Part shown: positions 50,778 to 60,137 of the stretch, piece after piece | Layout of the letters: each line of letters begins with the position of its first letter | How positions within the stretch are numbered: the stretch's first letter is position 1 | Notes under the pieces: model-generated | The model's input: only the letters and a program-made list of their open reading frames with translations | Told to the model about the DNA's origin: nothing | The model's database searches: none | Position numbers and translations under genes: made by a program | Origin: Patescibacteria group bacterium | GTDB lineage: Bacteria > Patescibacteria > Dojkabacteria > J137 | Length of the DNA stretch: 64,000 nucleotides | Assembly (NCBI GenBank): GCA_963169855.1 | Contig: CAUJCN010000002.1 | Coordinates: forward strand, 1-64,000 | Direction: 5' to 3'

Positions 50778-51779
50778 ATGCTTAATACAATAACTACAGC
50801 AATATTAATCGGATTTTTCGCAACAGCAATTTGGGCTCCGATATTAATTCAACTTTTATACAAGATGAATTTAGTTGTGAAAACAATCATGATGCCTGAT
50901 CGTTCTAACGAGGAATTTATGAAAATTCATGGACACAAATTTGGCACACCAACATTAGGTGGATTAATGATTTCCGTAACAGTAGCGATTGTATCTTTGT
51001 TTTTGATTCCTGAACCGAATCTAAGATTAGTTTTCATTCTTCCTTTCGTTATTTATACAATTTACGGATTGGCTGAGGGAATGTTAACTTACGGTAGAAA
51101 GTTAAGTACTAGATTAAAAGCTTTAGATAATAGTTTCGGTGTCAGATTAGGTAAACTTGTTCTACTATACTTAATTACTTTGCTTCCGCTAATTTTGCTT
51201 CAAAATCACTACGGATTAAATAGCATTACATTCCTTGGAATAATTATTCCAGTCAATGCAGTTTCAATAATTATTGGATCGCTGTTCATGGTTTTTGCTA
51301 TCTATGGAATGGAAATCATTGATGGTGCTGATGGCTTAGCAACTGGATTGTTCTTAATAGCGTTGGCTGCCTATATTGTTATTTCTGCAGCAACTGGTCA
51401 TACAGAATTACTTCCAATAATTGGTCTATTGATTGGTTCTTGTATTGTGTATTTGTACTTCAACATAAACCCAGCTAGAGTTTTCATGGGAGGAACGGGA
51501 ACATTCCCAATCGCTTATTCTCTTTTGATGTTTGCTCTGATAACTAACACCGTAGATATTTTCTTTATAATGGGATTGGCTTTCTGGGCGGAAGTAACTT
51601 CCAGCTTCTTGCAAATTTTCTCGATGAAATTTTTAAAGAAAAAATTATTCAGAATTGCACCAATCCATCACTATTTCGAAGCTATTGGTTGGCCAGAAAC
51701 AAAAATGGTGCAAAGATTTTGGTTGGCAGGAATTTGTTTTGCTTTACTATCACTTTGGATTTTCTCTGTAACCAGGTAA
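50778..51779 (+). CDS. MraY/WecA-family phosphoglycosyltransferase, catalytic Asp pair missing
   Basis: 333 residues with about ten TM helices. Members transfer a sugar phosphate to undecaprenyl phosphate to start peptidoglycan or glycan synthesis. Seen: HKFGTPTLGGLMI near 54-66, EIIDGADGLATG near 179-190 and the C-terminal HHYFE near 297-301. Missing: the DDxxK pair after the third region (AEGMLTYGRK instead) and the NxxN of the fourth. So either a divergent enzyme or an inactive relative; it is not likely to be the main MraY. First of a co-directional envelope cluster. Confidence 0.8.
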   Translation: MLNTITTAILIGFFATAIWAPILIQLLYKMNLVVKTIMMPDRSNEEFMKIHGHKFGTPTLGGLMISVTVAIVSLFLIPEPNLRLVFILPFVIYTIYGLAEGMLTYGRKLSTRLKALDNSFGVRLGKLVLLYLITLLPLILLQNHYGLNSITFLGIIIPVNAVSIIIGSLFMVFAIYGMEIIDGADGLATGLFLIALAAYIVISAATGHTELLPIIGLLIGSCIVYLYFNINPARVFMGGTGTFPIAYSLLMFALITNTVDIFFIMGLAFWAEVTSSFLQIFSMKFLKKKLFRIAPIHHYFEAIGWPETKMVQRFWLAGICFALLSLWIFSVTR

Positions 51780-51796
51780 ATAACCTCTTGATAGGG

Positions 51797-51802
51797 TAAA
51801 AT
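51797..51802 (+). promoter_or_regulatory. -10-like box of a leaderless start
   Basis: TAAAAT with 5 nt to the ATG at 51808; an internal promoter for the GT2 and fusion genes. Confidence 0.35.
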
Positions 51803-51807
51803 AGGTT

Positions 51808-53226
51808 ATGACAGAAAGTTTTCTGAAAGTGTTACCACTTGCTTCTTATTTGATTGTGTTACTTACTCCTTTAATTATTTTGGCTATAGATGCCAGGGCT
51901 TTTACTTTCATTTTCTTTCTTTATGTTCTATACGGAATAATAAAATCTGCTAGTTTACTTTTAGGAACGATTGTTGGTTATTATCGCTTCAAATACGAAA
52001 GTCGAATTAATTGGAAACAGAAACTTCTTAGTACAAATGAATCACTACCAAATCAACTTATAGCAATTCCTGTATACAAGGAAGATTTTTCGATCATAGC
52101 GAGATGTTTGGATTCAATAGTTACTCAAAATTACGATACTGAAAAACTCTTTGTATCTATTTCTATTGAAGAGAATCTAAAGTTTAATCATTTGAAGGAA
52201 CAGATTTTGTGTAAGTACGAATCGATATTTAAGAATCGTATACTTGTTGTCCAACACATCCTACAACCAGACGAAGTTAAAGGAGCTGCATCAAATAGAA
52301 CTTATGCTGTAAAAGAATTTTTAAGACAAACAGGACTTAAAGTTGAAGATTTTCTAGTAACATCTCCTGATGCTGATACTGTTTTTAACCAACAATACTT
52401 CTCTCGAATTGCATACCAGTGGATTATCGATGGCTACTCTTATAACGTTTTTTATCAAACTGGAGCTTATAAATTTGACAACAACTTAAGAAAAGTACCT
52501 TTGATGGTTAGAATAGTTTCGATAGGAATTAGCCTTGGAACTTTATCCTCTGCTGTGACAGAAAATAAATACCGTTATACTTTCTCGTGTTTTACAATCC
52601 CATTGAGAACACTTATTGATATTAATTTTTGGGATATTTCGATTTCTATTGATGATACACCTCTTTACTGGAGAGCTTTTGATTATTTTAAAGGAAACTT
52701 TGAATGCAGGACTTTTTATATTCCAATCTCCGTAGATGCTATAGACTCGAAGAATTACTTCGATGCTCACGTTAAGCAATACAGGCAAATTCATCGGTGG
52801 GGTTGGGGTGTCATTGTATTTCCAAGTGCAATAAGAGCTTTGCTGAAAAGCGAAACTAATTTTACAAGAAAGTTAATCTCAACTTTATATTTCTTTGACA
52901 TTTCAGTGTTCCTAAAGGCAATGCCAGCAAGTATTATTTTCTATCTACTTTTGATAAACACTTCAAATTTTTTAAGCACAATATCTTACATCAGCTTTGT
53001 GTTTCTAGTCGTAGGAAGTCCATGGGTGTTCAAATTCTCCCTAGAAAATAGTAAGATGTCTTTACTAACGGCATTGACAACAATTTTGTTTTTTTTACCA
53101 ATGGGTTTAGTAAATATTTATCTTTATTGCTTAATTCCATTCTTTCATGCTGCAATTGAATTTGCATTTGGAATGAATGTAGTCAATAGAATTAATTGGT
53201 CGATAAAATTACCAGAAGATGCGTAA
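51808..53226 (+). CDS. Membrane glycosyltransferase family 2
   Basis: 472 residues. Seen: two N-terminal TM helices, the GT2 core (QLIAIPVYKEDFSIIARCLDS, SPDADTVF near 186 with a DxD-type motif, and QYRQIHRWGWG near 323 with the QxxRW of processive enzymes), then C-terminal TM helices. This is the cellulose/hyaluronan-synthase-like layout, making or exporting a polysaccharide across the membrane. Its end overlaps the next gene by 8 nt. Confidence 0.88.
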   Translation: MTESFLKVLPLASYLIVLLTPLIILAIDARAFTFIFFLYVLYGIIKSASLLLGTIVGYYRFKYESRINWKQKLLSTNESLPNQLIAIPVYKEDFSIIARCLDSIVTQNYDTEKLFVSISIEENLKFNHLKEQILCKYESIFKNRILVVQHILQPDEVKGAASNRTYAVKEFLRQTGLKVEDFLVTSPDADTVFNQQYFSRIAYQWIIDGYSYNVFYQTGAYKFDNNLRKVPLMVRIVSIGISLGTLSSAVTENKYRYTFSCFTIPLRTLIDINFWDISISIDDTPLYWRAFDYFKGNFECRTFYIPISVDAIDSKNYFDAHVKQYRQIHRWGWGVIVFPSAIRALLKSETNFTRKLISTLYFFDISVFLKAMPASIIFYLLLINTSNFLSTISYISFVFLVVGSPWVFKFSLENSKMSLLTALTTILFFLPMGLVNIYLYCLIPFFHAAIEFAFGMNVVNRINWSIKLPEDA

Positions 53227-56185
53227 ATTCATAAAACTAAAAACAACAAGGAATCTCGATAAGATTAAAGAGTCAAATTCCAAGAGAGTTTTCGCTATAG
53301 ATATAACTAGAGCATTTGCTGTTTTGACAATGATTATTACCCACGTTGTCGCGATAGTTTTTAGTCATAAAGAAGGATCAAGCGGGGTTACATTTTTGAT
53401 TGGTGCGTTTGGTGGAACTGTCTCGTTTACATTATTCCTTCTAGTATCCGGAGCAACTAGTTACTTTACAACAATTTCACTTGAAGGACTTACTAAAAAA
53501 GGTATCCGTCGAAGACAATTCAAATCATTTAAGAGAACTCTTCAAATACTATTTGCATACTATTTACTGGCGGCGCTTTCTCTTTTTGTATACGGATTAG
53601 CATTTACAACAAAAACTAGTGAGGCAATTATCACAGATATTCTTCAAATTCTTCTTTTATTAAGAGTTCCAGAATTTACTGAATTCTTGGTTACATTTGT
53701 GGTATTCAGTTTAACTCTAATCTTCTTCAGAAGAGTTTACAGATTCTTGCTGAGCGATTCACGAATTCTAATACTAGCTGGTGCCATTTCGTACTTTATA
53801 GGAACAATTATATACAGAATCGACTTGGGTAACGACAGGGCAAACTTGCTTAAAGCTTTGTTCGCTGGACACGAAAACGTTCATACATTTCCATTCCTTC
53901 AATACTTTCCAATCTTACTAACAGGATTATTCATTGGAAAATATATTTCAGCTAGAGATCAAATTCATCCAAGAGCATTCATGACTAGGTTATTTAAGCT
54001 CCTCGGAATTGTTGCTATCCCTGCAGTTGTTTGTATTGTACTCGCAACTATTATCCCAGATGGCATCTTTGGTTATACAGTTTTCGGAGATAGATTCCCA
54101 CCACAATTAGGATTTATTCTCCTAAGCATTACTCTTTCGTTGTTTGCAATGACATTGGTTCTTTATGCAGAAAAATTCTTTGTTAGAGCGAGAAGTATTG
54201 TGACATTCATAAGTAAAAACGCCTTGTCTTTCTTCGTTGTTCATACGGCACTATTGCTATCGTTTAAGTATTACATGGATACTAATTTCAAAGATGTTGA
54301 TTGGCGTTACGATCGATTCCTCTCAGTTTTCCTTTTTTATATTGGAGTCTTAGTAGCTTCGGTTTTTGTAATTTACATTAAAGAAAAGTTGATTGGACTT
54401 TACTTTGTGATTGACGGATATCTAAATACTCATCATTACATAGTTGATTTCCTACTTCCAATTGCTGCAGTTGGATTAGTAATTGCTACAGTATTCTTTA
54501 CAATTTCAGATAATAGAATCGTTAGTGGAAAAGAATTAAATATAAATGTAAATGAAGTTAAGAGAGATTTCGAAATTAACGATAATGCCGAAATGTGGTA
54601 TGACGATAACTTTAGATACTATAAACGTGTTAATGTGGAAGATTTGACTAGTGATCAGATTTTCCTATCTCAAAGATGGGCTAAAGTGTCTTTCAATCAT
54701 AAATCTGTTGTTGAAGAAAACAATTTGAGAAAAGAATCCGGCGAAGATATACGAGTTGTGGAATTCGATGGAATTACATTCACAGAAGTGCCTATAGTAA
54801 TTACTTCACCTAATTCAGATAGTACTAAAGTTGTTTTTAAATTCAATCCTGGAGAAGTACAGTACTTTATATATTATGGCAACGATTACTCTGCAATGTC
54901 CGCTGCGCCTACAGATCAAGCAGGAATAGAAAATGCTGTTGATGTTAATACTGGAGACCAGAATCAGCACATTCTTAGATCTAGTACAAACAAAAGGTGG
55001 TTGCTAAAGGATTATTCTCAATCACCAAGACTTCAATTATCTGTAGTTGTTCCTGAAGAAATCAGAAGTATTCAGTATATAGTTTTCGAAATTGAAAATA
55101 CTGATCTAAGAGGTGAGATGATTACTTCAGACTCGGTAAACTATTCTGCAGAAATTGATACATCAGTTTTGAATCCTGGATACTACACAATTCAAGCTAC
55201 AGCAATAGAATTGAGAGATAGTATAAATGTTTACAATACTTACAAAATTCCATTCTTTGTAAGCTATCCTTTGTTCATGACTTGGACTTTGGACTGGGAA
55301 GGTTGGGGAGTAGCACAATACGAATCAAACGACATTTTTGATATTTCTTCGAGATACGGAATGCCAGTTACACATTTTTTTAATCCTAGAATTTTTGTAC
55401 AGAATCAATATTCAATCTATTCAGTAAATCCAGGAGAAGCTCAGTATTATGTAAATTTAGTTAACCAAAGAAAAACCCAAGGAGATGCAATTGGCCTTCA
55501 CCTACATTATTATGCAGATTTATTGGAAGAAATTGGAGTTCCAAAAAGAGCGACAGCTCAGATTGTAGGAAGCAATCGAGACGAAACATCATTAGATGCT
55601 TACACCCAAGAAGAGTCGGAAAAGATTTTGCAATGGAGTATCGATAAATTTGCTGAGCACGGCCTTCCTAGACCAACAATGTTTAGATCCGGTGGTTGGA
55701 TGACGAGCTCTGCATTGCTTAAAGCTCTAGCTAATAAAGGGTTTGATCTTGACTCATCCGGAAGAACAGGTGGTGTTTTAAACCCTGCATGGACAGGTAG
55801 TACAATTATTCCCTGGAATTTAAGTGGAACAACAATGCCATTCAAACCAAATGTAAACAATATTAACGCTTGGGATGGAGAGAGAATTAACATTTTTGAA
55901 TTCCCTAATAACGGTGCTGACTCTTATTGGTTTCCAATTGAAGAATTAATAGCCAGATTTAATCAGAACTATCCTACTAAAGGAGAAATTATGCAAAAGC
56001 CACAAGTTCTTACATATCTAAGTCACCCTCATGGATTCCCTGTATTCGATTCTACAAAAATTAGAAGTTTATTTGATTATACTGGCAATTATCAATTCAA
56101 AAACGATGATGGGCCTGTAGTTTACTCAACATTAGAAACTACCTATAATGAGTGGAATAAGTTATCATTTATAAATGGAAACTAA
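53219..56185 (+). CDS. Membrane acyltransferase fused to an extracellular CE4-like deacetylase
   Basis: 988 residues. Seen: a membrane domain (about 20-425) with AIDITRAFAVLTMIITHV, the pattern of heparan-glucosaminide acetyltransferase/DUF1624-type acyltransferases and a catalytic-type His; a beta-rich spacer (about 430-680); and a C-terminal polysaccharide-deacetylase-like domain (about 685-970) with TWTLDWEGW (metal Asp), GLHLHYY (His ligands), MFRSGGW and SHPHGF. So one protein could add acyl groups and another face could remove acetyl from the same glycan; that logic is inference. It overlaps both neighbours (8 and 11 nt), so it is tightly co-expressed with the GT2. Confidence 0.82.
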   Translation: MRKFIKLKTTRNLDKIKESNSKRVFAIDITRAFAVLTMIITHVVAIVFSHKEGSSGVTFLIGAFGGTVSFTLFLLVSGATSYFTTISLEGLTKKGIRRRQFKSFKRTLQILFAYYLLAALSLFVYGLAFTTKTSEAIITDILQILLLLRVPEFTEFLVTFVVFSLTLIFFRRVYRFLLSDSRILILAGAISYFIGTIIYRIDLGNDRANLLKALFAGHENVHTFPFLQYFPILLTGLFIGKYISARDQIHPRAFMTRLFKLLGIVAIPAVVCIVLATIIPDGIFGYTVFGDRFPPQLGFILLSITLSLFAMTLVLYAEKFFVRARSIVTFISKNALSFFVVHTALLLSFKYYMDTNFKDVDWRYDRFLSVFLFYIGVLVASVFVIYIKEKLIGLYFVIDGYLNTHHYIVDFLLPIAAVGLVIATVFFTISDNRIVSGKELNINVNEVKRDFEINDNAEMWYDDNFRYYKRVNVEDLTSDQIFLSQRWAKVSFNHKSVVEENNLRKESGEDIRVVEFDGITFTEVPIVITSPNSDSTKVVFKFNPGEVQYFIYYGNDYSAMSAAPTDQAGIENAVDVNTGDQNQHILRSSTNKRWLLKDYSQSPRLQLSVVVPEEIRSIQYIVFEIENTDLRGEMITSDSVNYSAEIDTSVLNPGYYTIQATAIELRDSINVYNTYKIPFFVSYPLFMTWTLDWEGWGVAQYESNDIFDISSRYGMPVTHFFNPRIFVQNQYSIYSVNPGEAQYYVNLVNQRKTQGDAIGLHLHYYADLLEEIGVPKRATAQIVGSNRDETSLDAYTQEESEKILQWSIDKFAEHGLPRPTMFRSGGWMTSSALLKALANKGFDLDSSGRTGGVLNPAWTGSTIIPWNLSGTTMPFKPNVNNINAWDGERINIFEFPNNGADSYWFPIEELIARFNQNYPTKGEIMQKPQVLTYLSHPHGFPVFDSTKIRSLFDYTGNYQFKNDDGPVVYSTLETTYNEWNKLSFINGN

Positions 56186-58454
56186 CGAACCCCCAAAACA
56201 AAACGAGGTTGCGGAAGTCACACTAACTTCTAGAGGAAGAGGAAAAAAAGTTGCTCATACAACATTTTATCCACTATTCTACTTTTTTTCTAATATAGAA
56301 AAAGGAATCCAGAAAACTGTCTCTGCAGTATTACATTTCCCTAGAAAGCTTTTTTCATTGATTGATAAAAGAACTCTTAAAATTGTATTAGGAATCATTG
56401 CAATAGAGATTGTAATTGGCTACCTTATAGCCTGGTTATATTTAGATATTACAGCTCCCCAGGATATTACTTATTACTTAAGCAAAGTTGATTTTGATGT
56501 TTACGCTGTATTGATGATTGCTATCTTTGGTATTTTCTTGATAGGAAATCTTTTCCAAATTACAATTGGATTTTATGAATCAAGATTCAGTAAAAAAAGA
56601 TTTGCATTATTCAATGTAATTCTAGTTGTAGCATTTGTAGTATTGTTCCTGGGAGCTTACGTTTTCAGACATCCTGAAATGCAAAATAGCTATCCTAAAT
56701 ATGCACAAGCAATGGAGGATTACACAAAGCCGATTGAAGTTTTATTCAATCTACCAGTCGATGTCTCCGCTTTGAAACCAACAATTACACCAGAATTAAA
56801 AGGAGTGTGGGAATGGGAACCATACTTGGGAAATAATGCTATGACTAGAAGAGGTAAATTTCATGCAGAGATTTCTGCATTCCCTGACCAACGTTTTGTA
56901 ATCTACATTCCAGGAATTAAGAAATTTACAGATCCAACTGTGCATGAATATGGATTCGCATTTAAGGCACCGCCTTTACCAGCAATCGTATCTACATATC
57001 CTGAGCAGGGATCTGTTACAGCAAAAAGAGACGATCAGGTTGTATTTAGAATTGATAGGGACAGTAGAGATCTTGTAGATTGGAGCTTTAGACTTCTCCC
57101 ATCTACAGAATTTGATGTAGTCTTCGAAGAATCGGACATTATAATCAAACCTAAGGCATTGTTGGAACAAGGAAAATCTTATACTCTAACAGCAGCCTAT
57201 AGGCCAAAGCAAATTAATCTACTAACCAAAGAATCTGTGTCTTTTGGCGAATCTATTAATAAAATTGATTTAAAATTCACGACTATAAAAGAACCATTAA
57301 TTGACACTTTCAAACCAACTGGCAACACTGTAATAATCTCTGAGCAGATAAAAATTAAGTTTACAGAAGAAATGAACAGAGAAAGTGTTGAAGAAAAAAT
57401 GAAAATAGAGCCAGCAATCGAGGGCGAAATTGTTTGGACAGACGATAAAAATTTAACTTATGTAAACGAAGAGCCTTTGCCAAAAGATACTGCTTACAAA
57501 GTTACTTTTGCTTCTGGAATGATGAGTAAAATGGATGGAGTTTCTAACAAAGAAATTACTTATGATTTTAAAACAATCGGTAAAGTAAGAATTTCTGATT
57601 ATTCTCCAGGTAATGGAGCTACATATGTAAGTGAATACACTGATATTAGAATTGCTTTCGATCAGGAAGTGAACAAGGATGAAGCTCAATCGCATCTAGT
57701 TGTCTCACCTGCTTACCAAGCTGTATTTAGGTGGGAAGGAAATACAATGATTCTTGCAGCTCTTCAACCTATGGCATTTAATACTACATATTCGGTAAGG
57801 TTGACTGCTGGTGTTCAATCGATCAACGGATTGCCGAGTACGGACGAAATCAATTTCAGTTTTACTACAAGATCAAATGTCTACGTTTTTACAATGCCAA
57901 TCTACTATCAACCAGCAGGTAGTTTCTCTTGTAATATCTACACTGCAAAAATGGTGTTAGCTTACAAAGGTCATTCAGCTGATGCAACTGGATTAATTGC
58001 AGAAATTGGTTATGACGAAGGCAGGTCAGGAAATTCATGGACAGGAAATCCATATGCAGAATATGTTGGAAACGCTGACGGAAGCTGGGGTTACGGTGTT
58101 TACTATCCACCTATTCAGAATATTTTCGCTGCAAGAGGGATATCTTCTGATCCTAAGGTTGGATGGAATGTTTCAGATTTGGCACGAGAAGTTCAACAAG
58201 GAAGACCTGTAGTTATTTGGAGATACAACGGAGTTAGTAGCGGTGCAAACATTTCTTGGACATCTGATGACGGAACTTATGTACCAGCATTTAGTGGGAT
58301 GCACGGTGGAGTTGTAACTGGATTCACGGGTCCTGTAGAAAATCCTACGAGTTTCTACTTAAATGACCCTTGGTTTGGTCCATTCTGGTTAGACGTTGGT
58401 ACTTTTGATTATTACTGGTCGTTCTCTAATAGAATGGCTCTAATCGTTTACTAG
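56175..58454 (+). CDS. Anchored Ig-like and C39-type cysteine peptidase
   Basis: 759 residues. Seen: cytoplasmic start, two TM helices (about 60-90, 105-135) plus another near 150, an exported part with two or three Big_5-type Ig repeats (FKPTGNTVIISEQIKIKFTE; VRISDYSPGNGATYV), and a C-terminal C39-like papain fold with Cys586 (SFSCNIYTA), His710 (MHGGVVTGF) and Asp731 (NDPW). Likely a surface protease that trims or matures envelope components. It overlaps the previous gene by 11 nt and is followed after 2 nt by a small membrane gene. Confidence 0.82.
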   Translation: METNEPPKQNEVAEVTLTSRGRGKKVAHTTFYPLFYFFSNIEKGIQKTVSAVLHFPRKLFSLIDKRTLKIVLGIIAIEIVIGYLIAWLYLDITAPQDITYYLSKVDFDVYAVLMIAIFGIFLIGNLFQITIGFYESRFSKKRFALFNVILVVAFVVLFLGAYVFRHPEMQNSYPKYAQAMEDYTKPIEVLFNLPVDVSALKPTITPELKGVWEWEPYLGNNAMTRRGKFHAEISAFPDQRFVIYIPGIKKFTDPTVHEYGFAFKAPPLPAIVSTYPEQGSVTAKRDDQVVFRIDRDSRDLVDWSFRLLPSTEFDVVFEESDIIIKPKALLEQGKSYTLTAAYRPKQINLLTKESVSFGESINKIDLKFTTIKEPLIDTFKPTGNTVIISEQIKIKFTEEMNRESVEEKMKIEPAIEGEIVWTDDKNLTYVNEEPLPKDTAYKVTFASGMMSKMDGVSNKEITYDFKTIGKVRISDYSPGNGATYVSEYTDIRIAFDQEVNKDEAQSHLVVSPAYQAVFRWEGNTMILAALQPMAFNTTYSVRLTAGVQSINGLPSTDEINFSFTTRSNVYVFTMPIYYQPAGSFSCNIYTAKMVLAYKGHSADATGLIAEIGYDEGRSGNSWTGNPYAEYVGNADGSWGYGVYYPPIQNIFAARGISSDPKVGWNVSDLAREVQQGRPVVIWRYNGVSSGANISWTSDDGTYVPAFSGMHGGVVTGFTGPVENPTSFYLNDPWFGPFWLDVGTFDYYWSFSNRMALIVY

Positions 58455-58456
58455 TT

Positions 58457-59086
58457 ATGAAAGGAAAATATCTCGACACATTGGCTTTTATCTACGTTAT
58501 TTTAGGAATAGCTATTGCTGGAATATTTTTCTTCAATGCTGAAAATCTTAGGTTACTAACTCTAAACAAACTAACTATTGATAGTCAGGATGATTACGAA
58601 CTTGATTACCCAACTGGAGATTTGGTGGATATAACTTTAACTCCAAGTTCAATTTTCAAAACTGGGGAGGTTGTGAATGGTATTAACTATTCAATATTTT
58701 CTACCGAAGAGTTCATCTTTGACTTTATTGTTATTGCAAACAAATATCCAGAAACTAAAACTACTTTCAGTTGTAGAGATGCTACAAGTTTCAAAAAAGA
58801 TCTTCTAAATAAACTTGTAGAAGAATTTAATAAACCTGTTGATATAGCATCAGTTTTAGAAGATGAGGGAATTTACTTGAGTTCGGAAAGCCAGACATCA
58901 CTTCTTCAAAATACTACTGGAAACTTTGGGACTTCTACAAGATTGCTTGATTGTACCGATGCAGTTGTTAGAAGTAAGGTAGAAGTTTACTTCGTTATTG
59001 GGTTAGAAATAATAGTTGTAGTTGCAGGAGTTCTATTTATCTTCAGAAAAAAGATTGGCCAAGCTTTCGAAGAGATAGAAACTTAA
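58457..59086 (+). CDS. Two-TM protein, last gene of the envelope cluster
   Basis: 209 residues, family unknown. Seen: one TM helix at about 9-27, a 140-residue external domain with two Cys (FSCRDAT, LLDCTDA), and a second TM helix near 178-198 (YFVIGLEIIVVVAGVLFIF) with a basic tail (FRKKIGQ). The start is 2 nt after the peptidase stop, so co-transcribed; perhaps a partner of the peptidase. It overlaps the convergent gene by 4 nt. Confidence 0.75.
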   Translation: MKGKYLDTLAFIYVILGIAIAGIFFFNAENLRLLTLNKLTIDSQDDYELDYPTGDLVDITLTPSSIFKTGEVVNGINYSIFSTEEFIFDFIVIANKYPETKTTFSCRDATSFKKDLLNKLVEEFNKPVDIASVLEDEGIYLSSESQTSLLQNTTGNFGTSTRLLDCTDAVVRSKVEVYFVIGLEIIVVVAGVLFIFRKKIGQAFEEIET

Positions 59087-59370
59087 GCTTCAGCTAACTC
59101 TACAACTCCTAAATGATTGATCCCTTCGTATATTTCTTTAATGTCTTCCAAAGGAACTCTGTTTTTTAAAGCGACTCTTAGTTTATCGAAATCTTCTACT
59201 GATATTCTAAGAATTTTACCGTACATATATTGAACATAAAAATTTCCATTTTCATCTTTTCGAATATCAATAAACTGACTGTCTTTAGTATAAACACCGT
59301 ACATATGACCACCTTCACCTTGTCCAGGTAATATTTTTATCCAAACTTCTGCTTCTGGGTTTCCATTCAT
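59083..59370 (-). CDS. Small hypothetical protein
   Basis: 95 residues, no family recognised. Seen: a beta-rich start (EAVEWIKILPG-like EAEVWIKILPGQGEGG), then a helix and MYGKILRISVEDF. It overlaps the start of the upstream ASCH-like gene (4 nt), so they are co-transcribed. No TM or signal. Confidence 0.6.
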   Translation of the reverse strand: MNGNPEAEVWIKILPGQGEGGHMYGVYTKDSQFIDIRKDENGNFYVQYMYGKILRISVEDFDKLRVALKNRVPLEDIKEIYEGINHLGVVELAEA

Positions 59371-59807
59371 AGTATTTTTAAATCGATAGGTAACTGATAA
59401 TCTGCGATCCAGACTCTCCTATCAAGTTTCTGGATTTTTACAGGATGCTTAAGCTTTACTGGTTTTGTAAATCTAATTAGTGTGCCGTACCGTTTAACTG
59501 CTTTTTTCTTAGCATATCTATTAAGCTGATCTTCGTCTTCGAATCCCATCTCGTCGAAATGTTCTTTCATAATATCTCTAATTTGATCAGGATGTATTAC
59601 ATCAATGTATTCAAAATCTTCAACCTCTACCTTTCCAACTACAGGTCCACTCGATTCTTTTAGAAATATAACATCTCCTTTATGGAGTTTTTGATAAGGT
59701 GCTACTTTGTTATACATCCATTTGATATCAATTTTGACTTCACCTCTCAGGACCAGATCAACGTATTCTGCATTTCGTTTTTTAGAATAAACCGCTAAGT
59801 GGTACAT
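59367..59807 (-). CDS. ASCH/EVE-type PUA-like domain protein
   Basis: 146 residues of beta-barrel PUA-like fold, often RNA or nucleic-acid modification related. Seen: LVLRGEVKIDIKWMYNKVAP, a central KGDVIFLKES strand turn, VVGKVEVEDFEYIDVIHPDQI and the closing YGTLIRFTKPVKLKHPV. Similar to the ASCH/EVE superfamily, which binds RNA or modified bases. The substrate is unknown. The downstream 95-residue gene overlaps its stop by 4 nt. Confidence 0.65.
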   Translation of the reverse strand: MYHLAVYSKKRNAEYVDLVLRGEVKIDIKWMYNKVAPYQKLHKGDVIFLKESSGPVVGKVEVEDFEYIDVIHPDQIRDIMKEHFDEMGFEDEDQLNRYAKKKAVKRYGTLIRFTKPVKLKHPVKIQKLDRRVWIADYQLPIDLKIL

Positions 59808-59867
59808 AAATCTTCTACTATTCGTTTCAAATATTGTTCAACATCAGAAATCTTCAACGGATAATTA

Positions 59868-60137
59868 CTATTCCTTCCTTCCTTCCTTCTTACCCCTTTT
59901 TTGATAGTAGACAATTACAATTTTTACTCCAGCAGTTAGTATACTAATCTCCCTCACATTAATGTTGAGTTGACTGTAGTGAGAAGATACAGAATGTACT
60001 CCTATACCGTAGTCAATCTCTATGGAAGATTCTAAAGCAAGATCAAATAAATAGTTAAATCTCTCTTTTGCTTCTTCGGTTATTGGAGTCTCATCATCAA
60101 ACGACTCTCCATTTTCATAAAAGTACTCTGGATCCAT
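59868..60137 (-). CDS. Small hypothetical protein with tetranucleotide-repeat tail
   Basis: 89 residues. Seen: an acidic start (YENGESFDDETPITEEAKERFNYLFDLALES), then a strand-helix-strand pattern ending KIVIVYYQKRGKKEGRKE; the last basic codons come from AAGG tetranucleotide repeats. It overlaps the end of the HAD gene by 23 nt. No family assignment. Confidence 0.5.
   Translation of the reverse strand: MDPEYFYENGESFDDETPITEEAKERFNYLFDLALESSIEIDYGIGVHSVSSHYSQLNINVREISILTAGVKIVIVYYQKRGKKEGRKE
59872..59889. repeat. CCTT tetranucleotide tract
   Basis: Four and a half copies of CCTT (AAGG on the coding minus strand) at the 3' end of the 59868-60137 gene. Slippage here would change only its last residues and stop position. 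Confidence 0.6.
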
